DNA of 11,571 bases, taken from NCBI GenBank assembly GCA_023425225.1, contig JAFADB010000166.1:1-11571 (forward strand), written 5' to 3'. Positions 1 to 7,035 of this stretch are shown piece after piece; position 1 is the stretch's first letter; each line of letters opens with the position of its first letter. The notes under the pieces were generated by a model. The model was not told the origin of the DNA. It did no database searches and saw only the letters and a program-made list of their open reading frames with translations. This DNA is from Pseudomonadota bacterium. Lineage in GTDB: Bacteria; Pseudomonadota; Gammaproteobacteria; Xanthomonadales; Xanthomonadaceae. A program made the position numbers and the translations under genes.

Positions 1-138
1 GATGCGGGCGAAATCGGCCTCGTTGGCGCGGTAGGTGCTCTCGGTCCAGGCGCCGCTGTCGGCGTAGTCGAAGAACAGCTTGGGCACGCGGCGGCGCGCC
101 AGCGCCTTCAGGTCGGCGATCTCCAGGCACTGCTTCAC
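1..138 (-). CDS. FMN-dependent alpha-hydroxy-acid dehydrogenase (L-lactate dehydrogenase type), N-terminal fragment
   Basis: Only the first 46 codons are inside the window; the gene runs off the left edge. The segment LEIADLKALARRR followed by VPKLFFDYADSGAWTE and a downstream Asn matches the N-terminal signature of the FMN-dependent alpha-hydroxy-acid oxidase/dehydrogenase family (LldD, mandelate dehydrogenase, glycolate oxidase): a helix ending in RR-P, then F-x-Y-x-D-x-G-A. Members oxidise L-lactate or related 2-hydroxy acids to the 2-oxo acid and usually pass electrons to quinone at the inner membrane. The start is GTG at 138, chosen because AGGAG lies 9 bases upstream and the family motif begins right after it. 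Substrate cannot be decided because the FMN-binding and catalytic His/Arg regions are outside the window. A GATAAT hexamer on the minus strand at 171-176 could be a -10 element, but no -35 is evident. Confidence 0.85.
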   Translation of the reverse strand, partial: MKQCLEIADLKALARRRVPKLFFDYADSGAWTESTYRANEADFARI

Positions 139-185
139 GGAAAGGGACTCCTGCGGGGGAAACCTTCCGATTATCCTCCCGCGTC

Positions 186-205
186 CCCGGCCTGCGCAGG
201 CCGGG
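186..205. terminator. Perfect GC-rich palindrome between two minus-strand genes, possible terminator stem
   Basis: A perfect 10+10 base palindrome (arm CCCGGCCTGC) lies 20 bases past the stop of the aminopeptidase and 47 bases upstream of the hydroxy-acid dehydrogenase start. As RNA it would fold as an 8-bp stem with a GCGC loop. No T-run follows on either strand, so intrinsic termination is uncertain; it could also be a transcript-end stabiliser. Confidence 0.4.
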
Positions 206-225
206 ACATCGGCGGCGGAAAGGCC

Positions 226-1596
226 TCAGCCGCCGTAGCGCGCCTTGAGCATGGCCCACGCCGAGCGCAGTGCCAGCGCCTCGCCGCCGGCCGGGCGGCC
301 GGGCCGTTCGCTGTCGTTCCAGGCGTACACGTCCAGGTGCGCCCAGGCGATGCCGGCCGGCACGAAGCGCTCCAGGTACAGCGCGGCGGTGACCGCGCCG
401 GCCATGCGCGAGCCGGCGTTGGCCAGGTCGGCGACATGGCTGGTCAGGTAGCGCAGGTAGGGGCGCCACAGCGGCATGCGCCAGACCGGGTCGCGGGTCT
501 GCGCACCGCTGTCGAGCCAGGCCTGCGCCAGCGCGTCGTCGTTGGCGAACAGCGCCGGCAGGTCCGGGCCCAGTGCCACCCGCGCCGCGCCGGTGAGGGT
601 GGCGAAGTCCAGGATCAGCTCGGGCTTCTGCTCGCCGGCATAGGCCAGCGCGTCGCACAGGATCAGCCGGCCCTCGGCGTCGGTGTTGTCGATCTCCACC
701 GTGGTGCCGGTGCGGGTGGTGACGATCTCGCCCGGGCGCAGCGCATTGGGCCCGACCGAGTTCTCCACCGCCGGGATCACCAGTGTCAGCCGTACCGGCA
801 GCGCGTTGGCCATCACCAGCCCGGCCAGCGCCAGCGCGTGCGCGGCGCCGCCCATGTCCTTCTTCATGTTGCGCATGCCCTCGGCGCCCTTCAGGTCCAG
901 GCCGCCGGTGTCGAAGCACACGCCCTTGCCGACCAGCGCGACGTGCGGATGCGCAGCGTCGCCCCAGTGCAGCTCGATCAGCCGCGGCGCGCGGTGCGAG
1001 GCGCGGCCGACCGCGTGGATGGTGGGGAAGTTGTTCTCCAGCAGCGCGTCGCCGGCGATCACCTCAATCCGTGCGCCGTGCGCCTGCGCCAGTTCGCGCG
1101 CGGCCTGCTCCAGCTGCTCGGGGCCCATGTCCTCGGTCGGCGTATTGACCCAGTCGCGCACGCGCAGGCTGGCGGCGATCAGTGCCGCCACTTCCGCGGC
1201 GGGCGTGGCCAGCAGCAATGCCGGCTCGCGCAGCGGGCGCTTGTAGCGGGCGAAACGGTAGCTGCCCAGGCCCCAGCCCAGCTGCAGCGCGGCCTGCTCG
1301 GCCCCGGGCAGCTCGCTGGCCAGGCGCCAGCGGCTGCCGGCCGGCAGCGCGAACGGTACGTGCGCGTAGGCGTAGGCATCCAGGCGGTCGCCCACCCCGA
1401 TCACCGCGCCGGCGATGCCGTCGGGGCCGGGCAGCAGCACGCAGCTGCCGGGCGCGGCGGTGAACTGCTGCTGCGCCAGCCACTGGCCGAGCGCGGCCGG
1501 CTGGGCGTCGCGCCAGGCGGCCAGCCCGTCGCGGTCGAGCACGTACAGCGGCAGGGCGGCGGATGCGTCGGTGGTGAATCCGTGGGGCAGTGACAT
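226..1596 (-). CDS. M17 family leucyl aminopeptidase-type metallopeptidase
   Basis: This 456-residue cytosolic enzyme belongs to peptidase family M17 (PepA/PepB type), which removes N-terminal residues from peptides using two divalent metal ions. All expected metal-binding and catalytic positions are visible: the GKG...FDTGG block (Lys224, Asp229), Lys236, Asp247 in the KKDMGGAA block, and the signature NTDAEGRL at about 304-311 (Asp306, Glu308, Arg310). The first 180 residues are the less conserved N-terminal domain. Length is between E. coli PepB (about 427) and PepA (about 503), so the exact subfamily is open. The ATG start has AGGAG 8 bases upstream. It lies 72 bases after the HAD phosphatase gene on the same strand and may be co-transcribed with it. 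Role inferred: peptide turnover. Confidence 0.95.
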   Translation of the reverse strand: MSLPHGFTTDASAALPLYVLDRDGLAAWRDAQPAALGQWLAQQQFTAAPGSCVLLPGPDGIAGAVIGVGDRLDAYAYAHVPFALPAGSRWRLASELPGAEQAALQLGWGLGSYRFARYKRPLREPALLLATPAAEVAALIAASLRVRDWVNTPTEDMGPEQLEQAARELAQAHGARIEVIAGDALLENNFPTIHAVGRASHRAPRLIELHWGDAAHPHVALVGKGVCFDTGGLDLKGAEGMRNMKKDMGGAAHALALAGLVMANALPVRLTLVIPAVENSVGPNALRPGEIVTTRTGTTVEIDNTDAEGRLILCDALAYAGEQKPELILDFATLTGAARVALGPDLPALFANDDALAQAWLDSGAQTRDPVWRMPLWRPYLRYLTSHVADLANAGSRMAGAVTAALYLERFVPAGIAWAHLDVYAWNDSERPGRPAGGEALALRSAWAMLKARYGG

Positions 1597-1668
1597 GGGG
1601 CGTACTCCTGGAAGCGTGCTCGTGGGAGCGTGATCAGCGTCGGCGCCGGATGGCGCGCGGGACCGGCA

Positions 1669-2397
1669 TCAGGCGCCGGCGTCGGAAGCGGATTCGCCGG
1701 CCTGGGCGTCGAGCCAGTCGGCCAGCCCGGCGAGGGTGTCGAAATGCAGGTCCGGTTGCAGCTGCGGGTGCGTCCACGGCTGCCGTTCGCGATTGATCCA
1801 GCAGCCGTGCAGGCCGGCCTGCATCGCGCCCACCACGTCCATCTCGATGTGGTCGCCCACGTGCAGCACCTGCTGTGGCGGCAAGCCCAGGCGCTGGCAG
1901 GCGGCGTGGAAGATGCTGGCCTGCGGCTTGGCCGCGCCGTGCTCGCGCGCGCCGAGCTGGAACACGAAATGCTGGTGCAGGCCGATGCGCTGCAGGTCGG
2001 CATTGCCGTTGGTCAGCGCCGCCACCGGCACCCGCGCGGCGATGCGCGCCAGCGCGTCGAGGGCGTCGGGGTAGCACTGCACGCGGTTGCGCTCGGCGTA
2101 GAACACCTCGTAGGCCGGCTCGGCCAGGGCGGTGTCGGCGCCGCTGGCGGCCAGCGCCTGCTGCAGCGTCAGCCGCCGGATCGCGCCCAGGTCGAAGGCC
2201 AGGTGCGGGTTGCGCTCGAACACCTGCGCGCGCAGCCGGTGCATGGCCTCGATCGGGAACAGCTCGGCGGTGCGCGGGCTGTGCTGCTGCAGCCAGCCGT
2301 GCAGCACGGCGTCGATGCGCTCGCCGATCGGCGCGAACGGCCACAGGGTATCGTCGAGGTCGAGGGTGATGGCGCGTACGGGAAAGGTCACCGGCAC
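1669..2397 (-). CDS. HAD superfamily phosphatase, YigB-like
   Basis: This 242-residue protein is a HAD-superfamily hydrolase. Motif I is LDLDDT (nucleophile Asp13, acid Asp15), motif II is TNGN (Thr129), motif III is the Lys of AAKPQ (Lys157), and motif IV is VGDHIEMD (Asp182, Asp187), so the phosphotransfer machinery is complete. A helical cap domain fills roughly residues 20-105. The stretches ALTNGNADL and HVGDHIEMDVVGA and the whole spacing resemble E. coli YigB, reported to dephosphorylate the pyrimidine intermediate of riboflavin synthesis; that substrate is inferred from resemblance only. The frame has a GTG start at 2397, since the nearby ATG at 2399 is out of frame and hits a stop quickly. 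No clear Shine-Dalgarno is present, and a second in-frame GTG lies two codons further in. It starts 32 bases after the permease stop, suggesting shared transcription. Confidence 0.92.
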   Translation of the reverse strand: MPVTFPVRAITLDLDDTLWPFAPIGERIDAVLHGWLQQHSPRTAELFPIEAMHRLRAQVFERNPHLAFDLGAIRRLTLQQALAASGADTALAEPAYEVFYAERNRVQCYPDALDALARIAARVPVAALTNGNADLQRIGLHQHFVFQLGAREHGAAKPQASIFHAACQRLGLPPQQVLHVGDHIEMDVVGAMQAGLHGCWINRERQPWTHPQLQPDLHFDTLAGLADWLDAQAGESASDAGA

Positions 2398-2429
2398 ATT
2401 TTACGCCAACGCGGCGACGCCCCGGCCGC

Positions 2430-3530
2430 TCATTCCAGCAGCCGCGCCCAGCGCTGCATGCCGTCCAGCCGGCCCAGCACCAGCTTGATGCACACCAGCA
2501 TCGGCACCGCCAGCAGCAGGCCGATCATTCCCCACAGCCAGCCGAACAGCATCAGCGCCAGGATCAGCATCAGTGGCGAGATGGCCATGCGCCGGCCGAG
2601 CACGATCGGGGTGACGATCTGCCCCTCCAGCGTGTGCAGGCCCAGGTAGATGAAGGCCGGCAGCGTCGCCTGCAGCGGGTCGCGGAACTCGACGAAGCCC
2701 ATCAGCAGCATCAGGATCACCCCGATCAGCGGCCCGACGTAAGGCGCGAAGTTCAGCAGCGCCGCTACCGTGCCCCACAGCGCCGCCTCCTGCACCGGGA
2801 TGCCGAGCAGGTACAGCGCCCCGGCCAGCACCGCGCCGACCAGGGTGTTGATCACGCTGATGGTCAGCACGTAGCGGGAGACCTCGCGCTCGATCGAGCG
2901 CAGGATGTCGGCGGTGAAGCGCTGCTGCTGGCGCCCGGGCATCAGCGCGATGACGTGGCGCTGCAGGTTCTGCCCGTAGACCATGAAGAAGAACGTCAGC
3001 AGCACCACCGCCAGCACCGAGGCCGCCAGCTTGGGCGTGCGCACCAGCGCGCGGTAGGGATCGTCGAGCTGGGTGCGCACGATCTGCACGCGGCGGCTGC
3101 CTTCGCCGCCGGCCACCCGCGCAAAGTTCTCCGCCGCCTGGTTGGCCTGCATCACCGGCTTGGTCAGGTCGCGCACCTTGTTGGCGATCTGGCGCATCTG
3201 CCGCGGCGCCTGCTGCACCCACTCGGTGGCCGGCCCGGCCAGCTGCACGGTCAGCGCCACCGTGCCCGACACGCCCAGCGCGATCACCAGCAGCGCGGCC
3301 AGGAAGCGTGGCACGTACAGCCGTCCCAGTCCGCGCAGGATCGGGTTGCCGACCAGGGCGAAGAACGCCGCCAGCAGGATCGGCAGGATCACCGCCTGCG
3401 CCGCCCACAGCGTGTAGCCCACCGCCAGCGTCGCCAGCACCACCAGCGACATCGGCGCGCGCGGGCGCGGCAGCGGCGGTGCGGGACGTGCGTCGGGATC
3501 GGGCGGAAGGGTGTCGGCGGATGGGGTCAT
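2430..3530 (-). CDS. AI-2E family (PerM-type) inner-membrane permease
   Basis: This 366-residue polytopic membrane protein of the AI-2E transporter/PerM family has a proline-rich cytosolic N-terminus (1-26) and hydrophobic segments at about 28-62, 76-96, 168-186, 220-243, 248-278, 288-300 and 315-350. A soluble loop lies at about 100-165. Family hallmarks are NFAPYVGPLIG at about 260-270 and EGQIVTPIVLG at about 302-312. Some members export autoinducer-2 and others act as Na+/H+ antiporters or have no known substrate, so the cargo here is unknown. The frame stays open 55 codons further upstream, but that extension is low-complexity and lacks membrane or family features. The ATG at 3530 fits the family N-terminus better, although its ribosome-binding site is weak; an alternative is the Met at residue 27. 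Confidence 0.9.
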   Translation of the reverse strand: MTPSADTLPPDPDARPAPPLPRPRAPMSLVVLATLAVGYTLWAAQAVILPILLAAFFALVGNPILRGLGRLYVPRFLAALLVIALGVSGTVALTVQLAGPATEWVQQAPRQMRQIANKVRDLTKPVMQANQAAENFARVAGGEGSRRVQIVRTQLDDPYRALVRTPKLAASVLAVVLLTFFFMVYGQNLQRHVIALMPGRQQQRFTADILRSIEREVSRYVLTISVINTLVGAVLAGALYLLGIPVQEAALWGTVAALLNFAPYVGPLIGVILMLLMGFVEFRDPLQATLPAFIYLGLHTLEGQIVTPIVLGRRMAISPLMLILALMLFGWLWGMIGLLLAVPMLVCIKLVLGRLDGMQRWARLLE

Positions 3531-3753
3531 GGCGGGGATGGGCAGCCGGCACGGAGGCGGGACGGGGCCGGCATTATCGGTCCGCGCGGGATGCGTGGCG
3601 CGTGAGGAAAATGATCCGGCGCGTGGTGGCGAAAGAACGCAGGCATTTGCCGCGGATGATTCCACCATGCACGCGGACGTTCCTCGAGGCGGCATGGGCG
3701 GAAGCCCGCGGCCAGGCCCGGCATCCGGGCGGACGATCGCGCCGTGCCCTGCC
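3531..3753. other. Intergenic region between two minus-strand genes
   Basis: This 223-base stretch separates the permease from the three-gene membrane cluster. The only clear structure is a short hairpin at 3716-3730 (GCCCGG, loop CAT, CCGGGC), close behind the last gene of the cluster. It has no T-run and is at best a weak terminator. A promoter for the permease is expected here, but no convincing -35/-10 pair was recognised. Confidence 0.4.
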
Positions 3754-4233
3754 TCAGTCGCGTTCGGACAGCTCGGTGGCCGCCTCGGCCGCGCGCGGCG
3801 GCAGGTGCGGCTCGGCGGCGTGCGACGCCGGCACCTCGCCGCGACGTGTCGCGTCGGGCGCGGGCGCCGTCGCGCCGGGAGCGTCGTCGCGGCAGGCCTG
3901 GGCCGCGTCCTCGCTGCCCTCGGCGGCGCGTTCGGCCTGGTCGGACGCTTCCTGCGCCTGCATCGCGGTGAACAGGCCGGACACGGTGGCGATCATCTGC
4001 AGCAGCTTGGGCGCGCCGCCCAGCTTGCCGGCCATGCTGTTGAGTGCCGCCACCGGTTCGGCGCGGCCGCTGACGAAGCCCAGGCCGAAACCGGCGACGA
4101 CGATGCGCAACGGCGTCCAGCCCTGGCGCCAGACCCGCTTGAGCGTGGACCACTGCGCCTGCACCTGCCGCTCGCGGCCTTCCAGCAGGTCCTCGGCGCG
4201 CTGGATGCGCCGTTGCAGCTGTTCGAACTTCAT
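3754..4233 (-). CDS. Small membrane-associated protein in the YqjK position of a yqjD-yqjE-like cluster
   Basis: This 159-residue protein is not assigned to a named family with confidence. Visible parts are an amphipathic, charged N-terminal helix rich in Gln/Arg/Glu (1-27), a Trp-containing linker, a hydrophobic stretch around 41-56, a second around 75-92, and a hydrophilic, probably disordered Ala/Glu/Pro tail from about 94 to the end. Its ATG overlaps the stop of the preceding YqjE-like gene by four bases (ATGA), which suggests translational coupling; AGGGAG also lies 11 bases upstream. In E. coli the third gene of the yqjD-yqjE-yqjK cluster likewise encodes a small protein with a charged N-terminal helix, so a shared role in the cell envelope is plausible. 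The homology is inferred from position and layout only. Contains one Cys (residue 114). Confidence 0.75.
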   Translation of the reverse strand: MKFEQLQRRIQRAEDLLEGRERQVQAQWSTLKRVWRQGWTPLRIVVAGFGLGFVSGRAEPVAALNSMAGKLGGAPKLLQMIATVSGLFTAMQAQEASDQAERAAEGSEDAAQACRDDAPGATAPAPDATRRGEVPASHAAEPHLPPRAAEAATELSERD

Positions 4234-4748
4234 GGCGTCGCGGCTCCCTGCGGCTGCGATTCGTCCCGCGGCGGCACGTCGTCGTCATCGTCGACGTCCT
4301 CGGCATCGCCGTCGCCGATGCCCAGCCGCGCCAGTTGCCGGCGGGTGGCCTGCAGCCGGCTCATCTCGAAATAGCGCAGCGCCTGCCAGGCGCCGATGCC
4401 GGTCACCATCAGGCTGATCAGCGCCGCGAACGAGATCGAGGCCAGCCACGACCAGCCCATCGCCTGCAGCAGCGCGATCACCACGCCCATCAGCAGCAGC
4501 CACGCCGACGCGCCGAAGGCCACCGCCACGGTCAGCCAGACCAGGGCACGCGCCAACGCTGCCCGTGCCAGCGCCAGGTCGGCGAAGAACAGGCGCCGCA
4601 GTGCGCGGCCGGCATCGAGCGTGGCGTCCAGCCCCTCGCGACCGGCGTTGCCGAACTGGCGCAGCGATTCCTCGATCGAGGGCGCCGCGCCGTCCGGCGC
4701 CGCTTCGTCGGCACCGTTGCTGCAGGAGGTGTTGTCGTGTTCGCTCAC
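4230..4748 (-). CDS. YqjE-like / 'phage holin' superfamily two-helix inner-membrane protein
   Basis: This 172-residue protein has a hydrophilic N-terminus, an amphipathic helix at about 25-60, and two transmembrane helices at about 68-95 and 100-123 joined by a short turn. The C-terminus is cytosolic and charged, with an acidic run at about 149-157. This layout is that of the YqjE / holin-X family, which carries the word holin in databases but is chromosomal and not phage-encoded here. The start is GTG at 4748, only 9 bases after the stop of the DUF883 gene. The end overlaps the next ATG by four bases, so the three genes form one tight operon. In E. coli YqjE-type proteins accompany the ribosome-associated membrane protein YqjD; molecular function is unknown. 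Confidence 0.85.
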   Translation of the reverse strand: MSEHDNTSCSNGADEAAPDGAAPSIEESLRQFGNAGREGLDATLDAGRALRRLFFADLALARAALARALVWLTVAVAFGASAWLLLMGVVIALLQAMGWSWLASISFAALISLMVTGIGAWQALRYFEMSRLQATRRQLARLGIGDGDAEDVDDDDDVPPRDESQPQGAATP

Positions 4749-4757
4749 GCGCCCGTC

Positions 4758-5123
4758 TTACTTCTCGCTGCTGCCGCGGGCCAGCTTGGCGATCAGCCAG
4801 CCGGCGGCGAAGGCGACGCCGAACGAGGCCAGCGGCTTCTCGCGGATCAGGTCGGAGGCGCTGTCGAGCAGGTCGCGGCCCTTGTCCACCAGCGCATCCA
4901 TCTGCTCCTTGGCGGCGGCACCGCCGAACTCGGCGGCGTTCAGGCCGGACAGGGCGGTGTCGGACAGCTCGGCCTTGACGTTGGCCTTGCCGAGCTTGAG
5001 CTCGTCGCCGGCGGCGCCGGCCGCATCCTTGATCGCCTCGCCGGCGGCGCTGGCGGCCGACTTCAAGTGGGCTCCGGCTTCGCCCAGGTTTTCCTTCAGC
5101 TGTTCGGTGTTGGTGGGGCTCAT
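4758..5123 (-). CDS. DUF883 family (YqjD/ElaB/YgaM-like) tail-anchored inner-membrane protein
   Basis: This 121-residue protein has a long Ala/Lys/Glu-rich helical region (about 8-90) that looks like a coiled or amphipathic helix. It is followed by IREKPLASFGVAFAAGWL, the single C-terminal transmembrane segment preceded by R-E-K/N-P that marks the DUF883 family. In E. coli, YqjD and its paralogues sit in the inner membrane by this C-terminal segment, bind ribosomes, and are induced in stationary phase. The same role here is inferred. ATG at 5123 has AGGAG 6 bases upstream, the best ribosome-binding site of the three-gene cluster, which fits its place as first gene. A 10-bp inverted repeat lies just upstream (5155-5194). 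Confidence 0.88.
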   Translation of the reverse strand: MSPTNTEQLKENLGEAGAHLKSAASAAGEAIKDAAGAAGDELKLGKANVKAELSDTALSGLNAAEFGGAAAKEQMDALVDKGRDLLDSASDLIREKPLASFGVAFAAGWLIAKLARGSSEK

Positions 5124-5154
5124 CGCGATCTCCTGGAATGGACGGGGCGTGCAT

Positions 5155-5194
5155 GGAGCAATGCCCGCGGGAGGCAGAGGAATAGCATTGCTCC
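5155..5194. repeat. 10-bp perfect inverted repeat upstream of the DUF883-led operon
   Basis: GGAGCAATGC (5155-5164) and its exact reverse complement GCATTGCTCC (5185-5194) are separated by 20 bases that include a CCGCGG palindrome. The element lies 32-71 bases upstream of the DUF883 start and 25 bases past the protease stop. It could be an operator for the downstream operon, a transcript-end stem for the protease mRNA, or both. No T-run follows, which argues against a classical intrinsic terminator. Confidence 0.5.
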
Positions 5195-5218
5195 GGTGTA
5201 GGGGGTGTTACGGCGGCA

Positions 5219-6646
5219 TCAGCGCAGCTGCAGGTCGCCCTGCGCGTTGCCGCGCACGATGCGCACCACCAGCTGCTGCGGCTTGCGCTGGAAATTGGCG
5301 CTCCAGCTGGCCAGGTCGTTGAACTGGCCCACCGAGCTGGCGACCACGATGTCGCCCTTGGCCAGGCCGTTGGCGGCGGCGCGGCTGCCGCGCGCGACTT
5401 CGCTCACCAGCACGCCGTCCAGCCCGGACTGGCGCAGCGACTCGGGCAGGTCGGTGAAGGTGGCCCCGGCCAGGCGCGGATCGAGCGTATCGCCGCGCAC
5501 CGCGCGCGCCTGCTCCTTGAGGACTGCCTTGAGCTGCAGCGGCTTGCCCTCGCGGCGCAGGTCCAGCGTCACCGCGCTGCCGACCGACTGCAGCCCCTCG
5601 TAGTTGTGCAGCGACTCGGCGCTGTCCATGCGCTGGCCGTTGGCGGCCACCACCACGTCGCCCGGCTGCACGCCGGCCGCGGCCGCGCCGGAGCCGGGCA
5701 GCACGCGGGTGACCAGCGCGCCGCGGATGTTGTCCAGCCCCAGGCCCTGCGCCATCTGCGCGGTCAGGTTCTGCGTCTCCATGCCCAGCGTGCCGCGCAC
5801 CACCACGCCCTTCTGCAGCAGCTGCTCGACCACGTTGCGGGCCAGGTTGGAGGGGATCGCCAGGCCCAGGCCGATGTTGCCGGCCATGCTGCCCTGCGGG
5901 TTGAAGCTGGCGGTGTTGATGCCCACCAGCCGCCCCTGCAGGTCCACCAGCGCGCCGCCGGAGTTGCCCGGATTGATCGAGGCATCGGTCTGGATGAAGC
6001 TCTGGTAGCCGAGCCCGCGGATGCCGCTGCGGCCCACCGCGGACACGATGCCCGAGGTCACCGTCTGGGTGAAGCCGAACGGGTTGCCGATGGCGACGAC
6101 GAAGTCGCCCACCCGCAGCTGGCCGCTGTCGCCGAGCTGGATCGCGGTGAGCTTGTCGGCCGGGATGCGGATCAGCGCGATGTCGGTATCCGCGTCCGAG
6201 CCGAGGAACTCGGCCTTGAAGCTGCGGCCGTCGGCCAGCGTCACCTGCACGTCGTCGGCGTTGTCGATGACGTGGTGGTTGGTCAGCACCAGGCCCTGCC
6301 TGGCGTCGATGATCACGCCCGAGCCGAGCGATTCGTTGATGCGCTCCTGCGGAATGTCCGGGAACAGCCGGCGGAAGAACGGGTCGCTGAAGTACGGGTT
6401 GCGCACCCGTACCACCTGCTTGGTGTTGATGCTCACCACCGCCGGCATCACCTGCTCGAGCATCGGCGCCAGCGACGGCAGCGGCTGGCCGGCCACCGAG
6501 GCGGGCAGGGCGCCGGCGGCGGGGGCGGCCAGCGCGGCCGGTTCGGCCTGGGCGCGGTTGTCCAGGTGGGCATTGATCGCGGTGGCGGCGAAGCCGCCGA
6601 AGGCGGCGGCCAGGGCCAGGGTCAGCAGGGTGGGAAGCGGTCGCAT
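5219..6646 (-). CDS. degP: Do/HtrA (DegP/DegQ) family periplasmic serine endoprotease
   Basis: This 475-residue envelope quality-control protease degrades or chaperones misfolded periplasmic proteins. The N-terminus MRPLPTLLTLALAAAFGG is a signal peptide or anchor; an AQA at about 32-34 would allow signal peptidase cleavage. The trypsin-like domain carries the full triad: His125 in TNHHV, Asp155 in DTDIALI and Ser229 in GNSGGA. Two PDZ domains follow, roughly 281-376 and 386-470, the second more divergent. The LA loop before SLGSGVII is short, more like DegQ or MucD than E. coli DegP, so the DegP/DegQ split is not settled. The reading frame extends upstream to a TTG at 6718, but the ATG at 6646 directly precedes the signal peptide and is preferred. 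Its ribosome-binding site is weak. It is divergent from nrdJa. Confidence 0.95.
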   Translation of the reverse strand: MRPLPTLLTLALAAAFGGFAATAINAHLDNRAQAEPAALAAPAAGALPASVAGQPLPSLAPMLEQVMPAVVSINTKQVVRVRNPYFSDPFFRRLFPDIPQERINESLGSGVIIDARQGLVLTNHHVIDNADDVQVTLADGRSFKAEFLGSDADTDIALIRIPADKLTAIQLGDSGQLRVGDFVVAIGNPFGFTQTVTSGIVSAVGRSGIRGLGYQSFIQTDASINPGNSGGALVDLQGRLVGINTASFNPQGSMAGNIGLGLAIPSNLARNVVEQLLQKGVVVRGTLGMETQNLTAQMAQGLGLDNIRGALVTRVLPGSGAAAAGVQPGDVVVAANGQRMDSAESLHNYEGLQSVGSAVTLDLRREGKPLQLKAVLKEQARAVRGDTLDPRLAGATFTDLPESLRQSGLDGVLVSEVARGSRAAANGLAKGDIVVASSVGQFNDLASWSANFQRKPQQLVVRIVRGNAQGDLQLR

Positions 6647-6880
6647 GGGCGTGGCGATTCCGGGAGGAAACGGGATGGGAGAGGGGGACAGTGAAGATGG
6701 GCGCGGCGCGTCCGTCAATCAAGCTGAACGAGAGTGCCGCCGGCCGATTTAACCGTCGGTGAAACGGCGGCCGGCGAAAGCCCTTGCGGCGCCGGGCCTG
6801 CGCCGCTGTCAGCGCTGCGCCGCGTCCGCGCGGCCATTGACAGGCCGGGGTGCCATGGGTAGCTTGGAACGCCTGATCGC

Positions 6881-6896
6881 CCACTAGATGTGGCGG
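6881..6896. promoter_or_regulatory. Candidate NrdR box 1 upstream of nrdJa
   Basis: CCACTAGATGTGGCGG fits the general NrdR-box pattern (ACAC-W-A-T-A-T-x-T-W-GTGT) at the conserved half-site positions C2, C4, A6, T11, G13 and G15. It is embedded in a slightly longer dyad (6875-6898). NrdR is the ATP/dATP-sensing repressor of ribonucleotide reductase genes and binds paired boxes near their promoters. Each box alone is degenerate; the pairing with box 2 is the main support. Confidence 0.6.
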
Positions 6897-6911
6897 TCGA
6901 ATGGCGCGCAG

Positions 6912-6927
6912 GCCCAAGTTGTAGGGT
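6912..6927. promoter_or_regulatory. Candidate NrdR box 2 upstream of nrdJa
   Basis: GCCCAAGTTGTAGGGT carries the same conserved half-site positions as box 1 (C2, C4, A6, T11, G13, G15) and shares 9 of 16 bases with it. Fifteen bases separate the boxes, giving a centre-to-centre distance of 31 bp, or about three helical turns. Spacings of this size are typical of tandem NrdR sites. It ends 191 bases before the nrdJa start codon. Confidence 0.6.
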
Positions 6928-7008
6928 TTTCGCTTGAGGCAACGAACATGGCCTCGGGGAGCTGTCAGTGACGCGTGGCGTAGCGGTCCGATCCAACCGA
7001 CCCTAGTC

Positions 7009-7035
7009 CCGGTGCATGCGCTGCGCGTGCACCGG
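7009..7035 (+). promoter_or_regulatory. Strong 12-bp hairpin in the nrdJa leader
   Basis: CCGGTGCATGCG (7009-7020), loop CTG, CGCGTGCACCGG (7024-7035) pair over 12 bp with a single G-U wobble. The hairpin lies about 84 bases upstream of the nrdJa ATG and would be in the 5' untranslated region if transcription starts near the NrdR-like boxes. No U-run follows, so it is not an obvious intrinsic terminator; a structural or regulatory leader role is possible. Confidence 0.45.

Noticed and set aside
337..1593. Long plus-strand open frame opposite the M17 aminopeptidase
   Set aside because: The frame is antisense to a gene with all M17 metal-binding residues, and its product is Arg/Gln/His-rich without recognisable motifs.
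3531..3695. 55-residue N-terminal extension of the AI-2E family permease
   Set aside because: The extension is low-complexity and has no membrane segment or good ribosome-binding site; the shorter start gives the normal family N-terminus.
4230..4748. Prophage holin
   Set aside because: The holin-family name reflects two transmembrane helices only. There are no endolysin, spanin or phage genes nearby, and the neighbours are the DUF883 protein and a coupled small membrane protein.
6647..6860. SigmaE-type promoter for the Do/HtrA protease
   Set aside because: No GGAACTT-like -35 with a TCTGA-like -10 at proper spacing was found on the minus strand.
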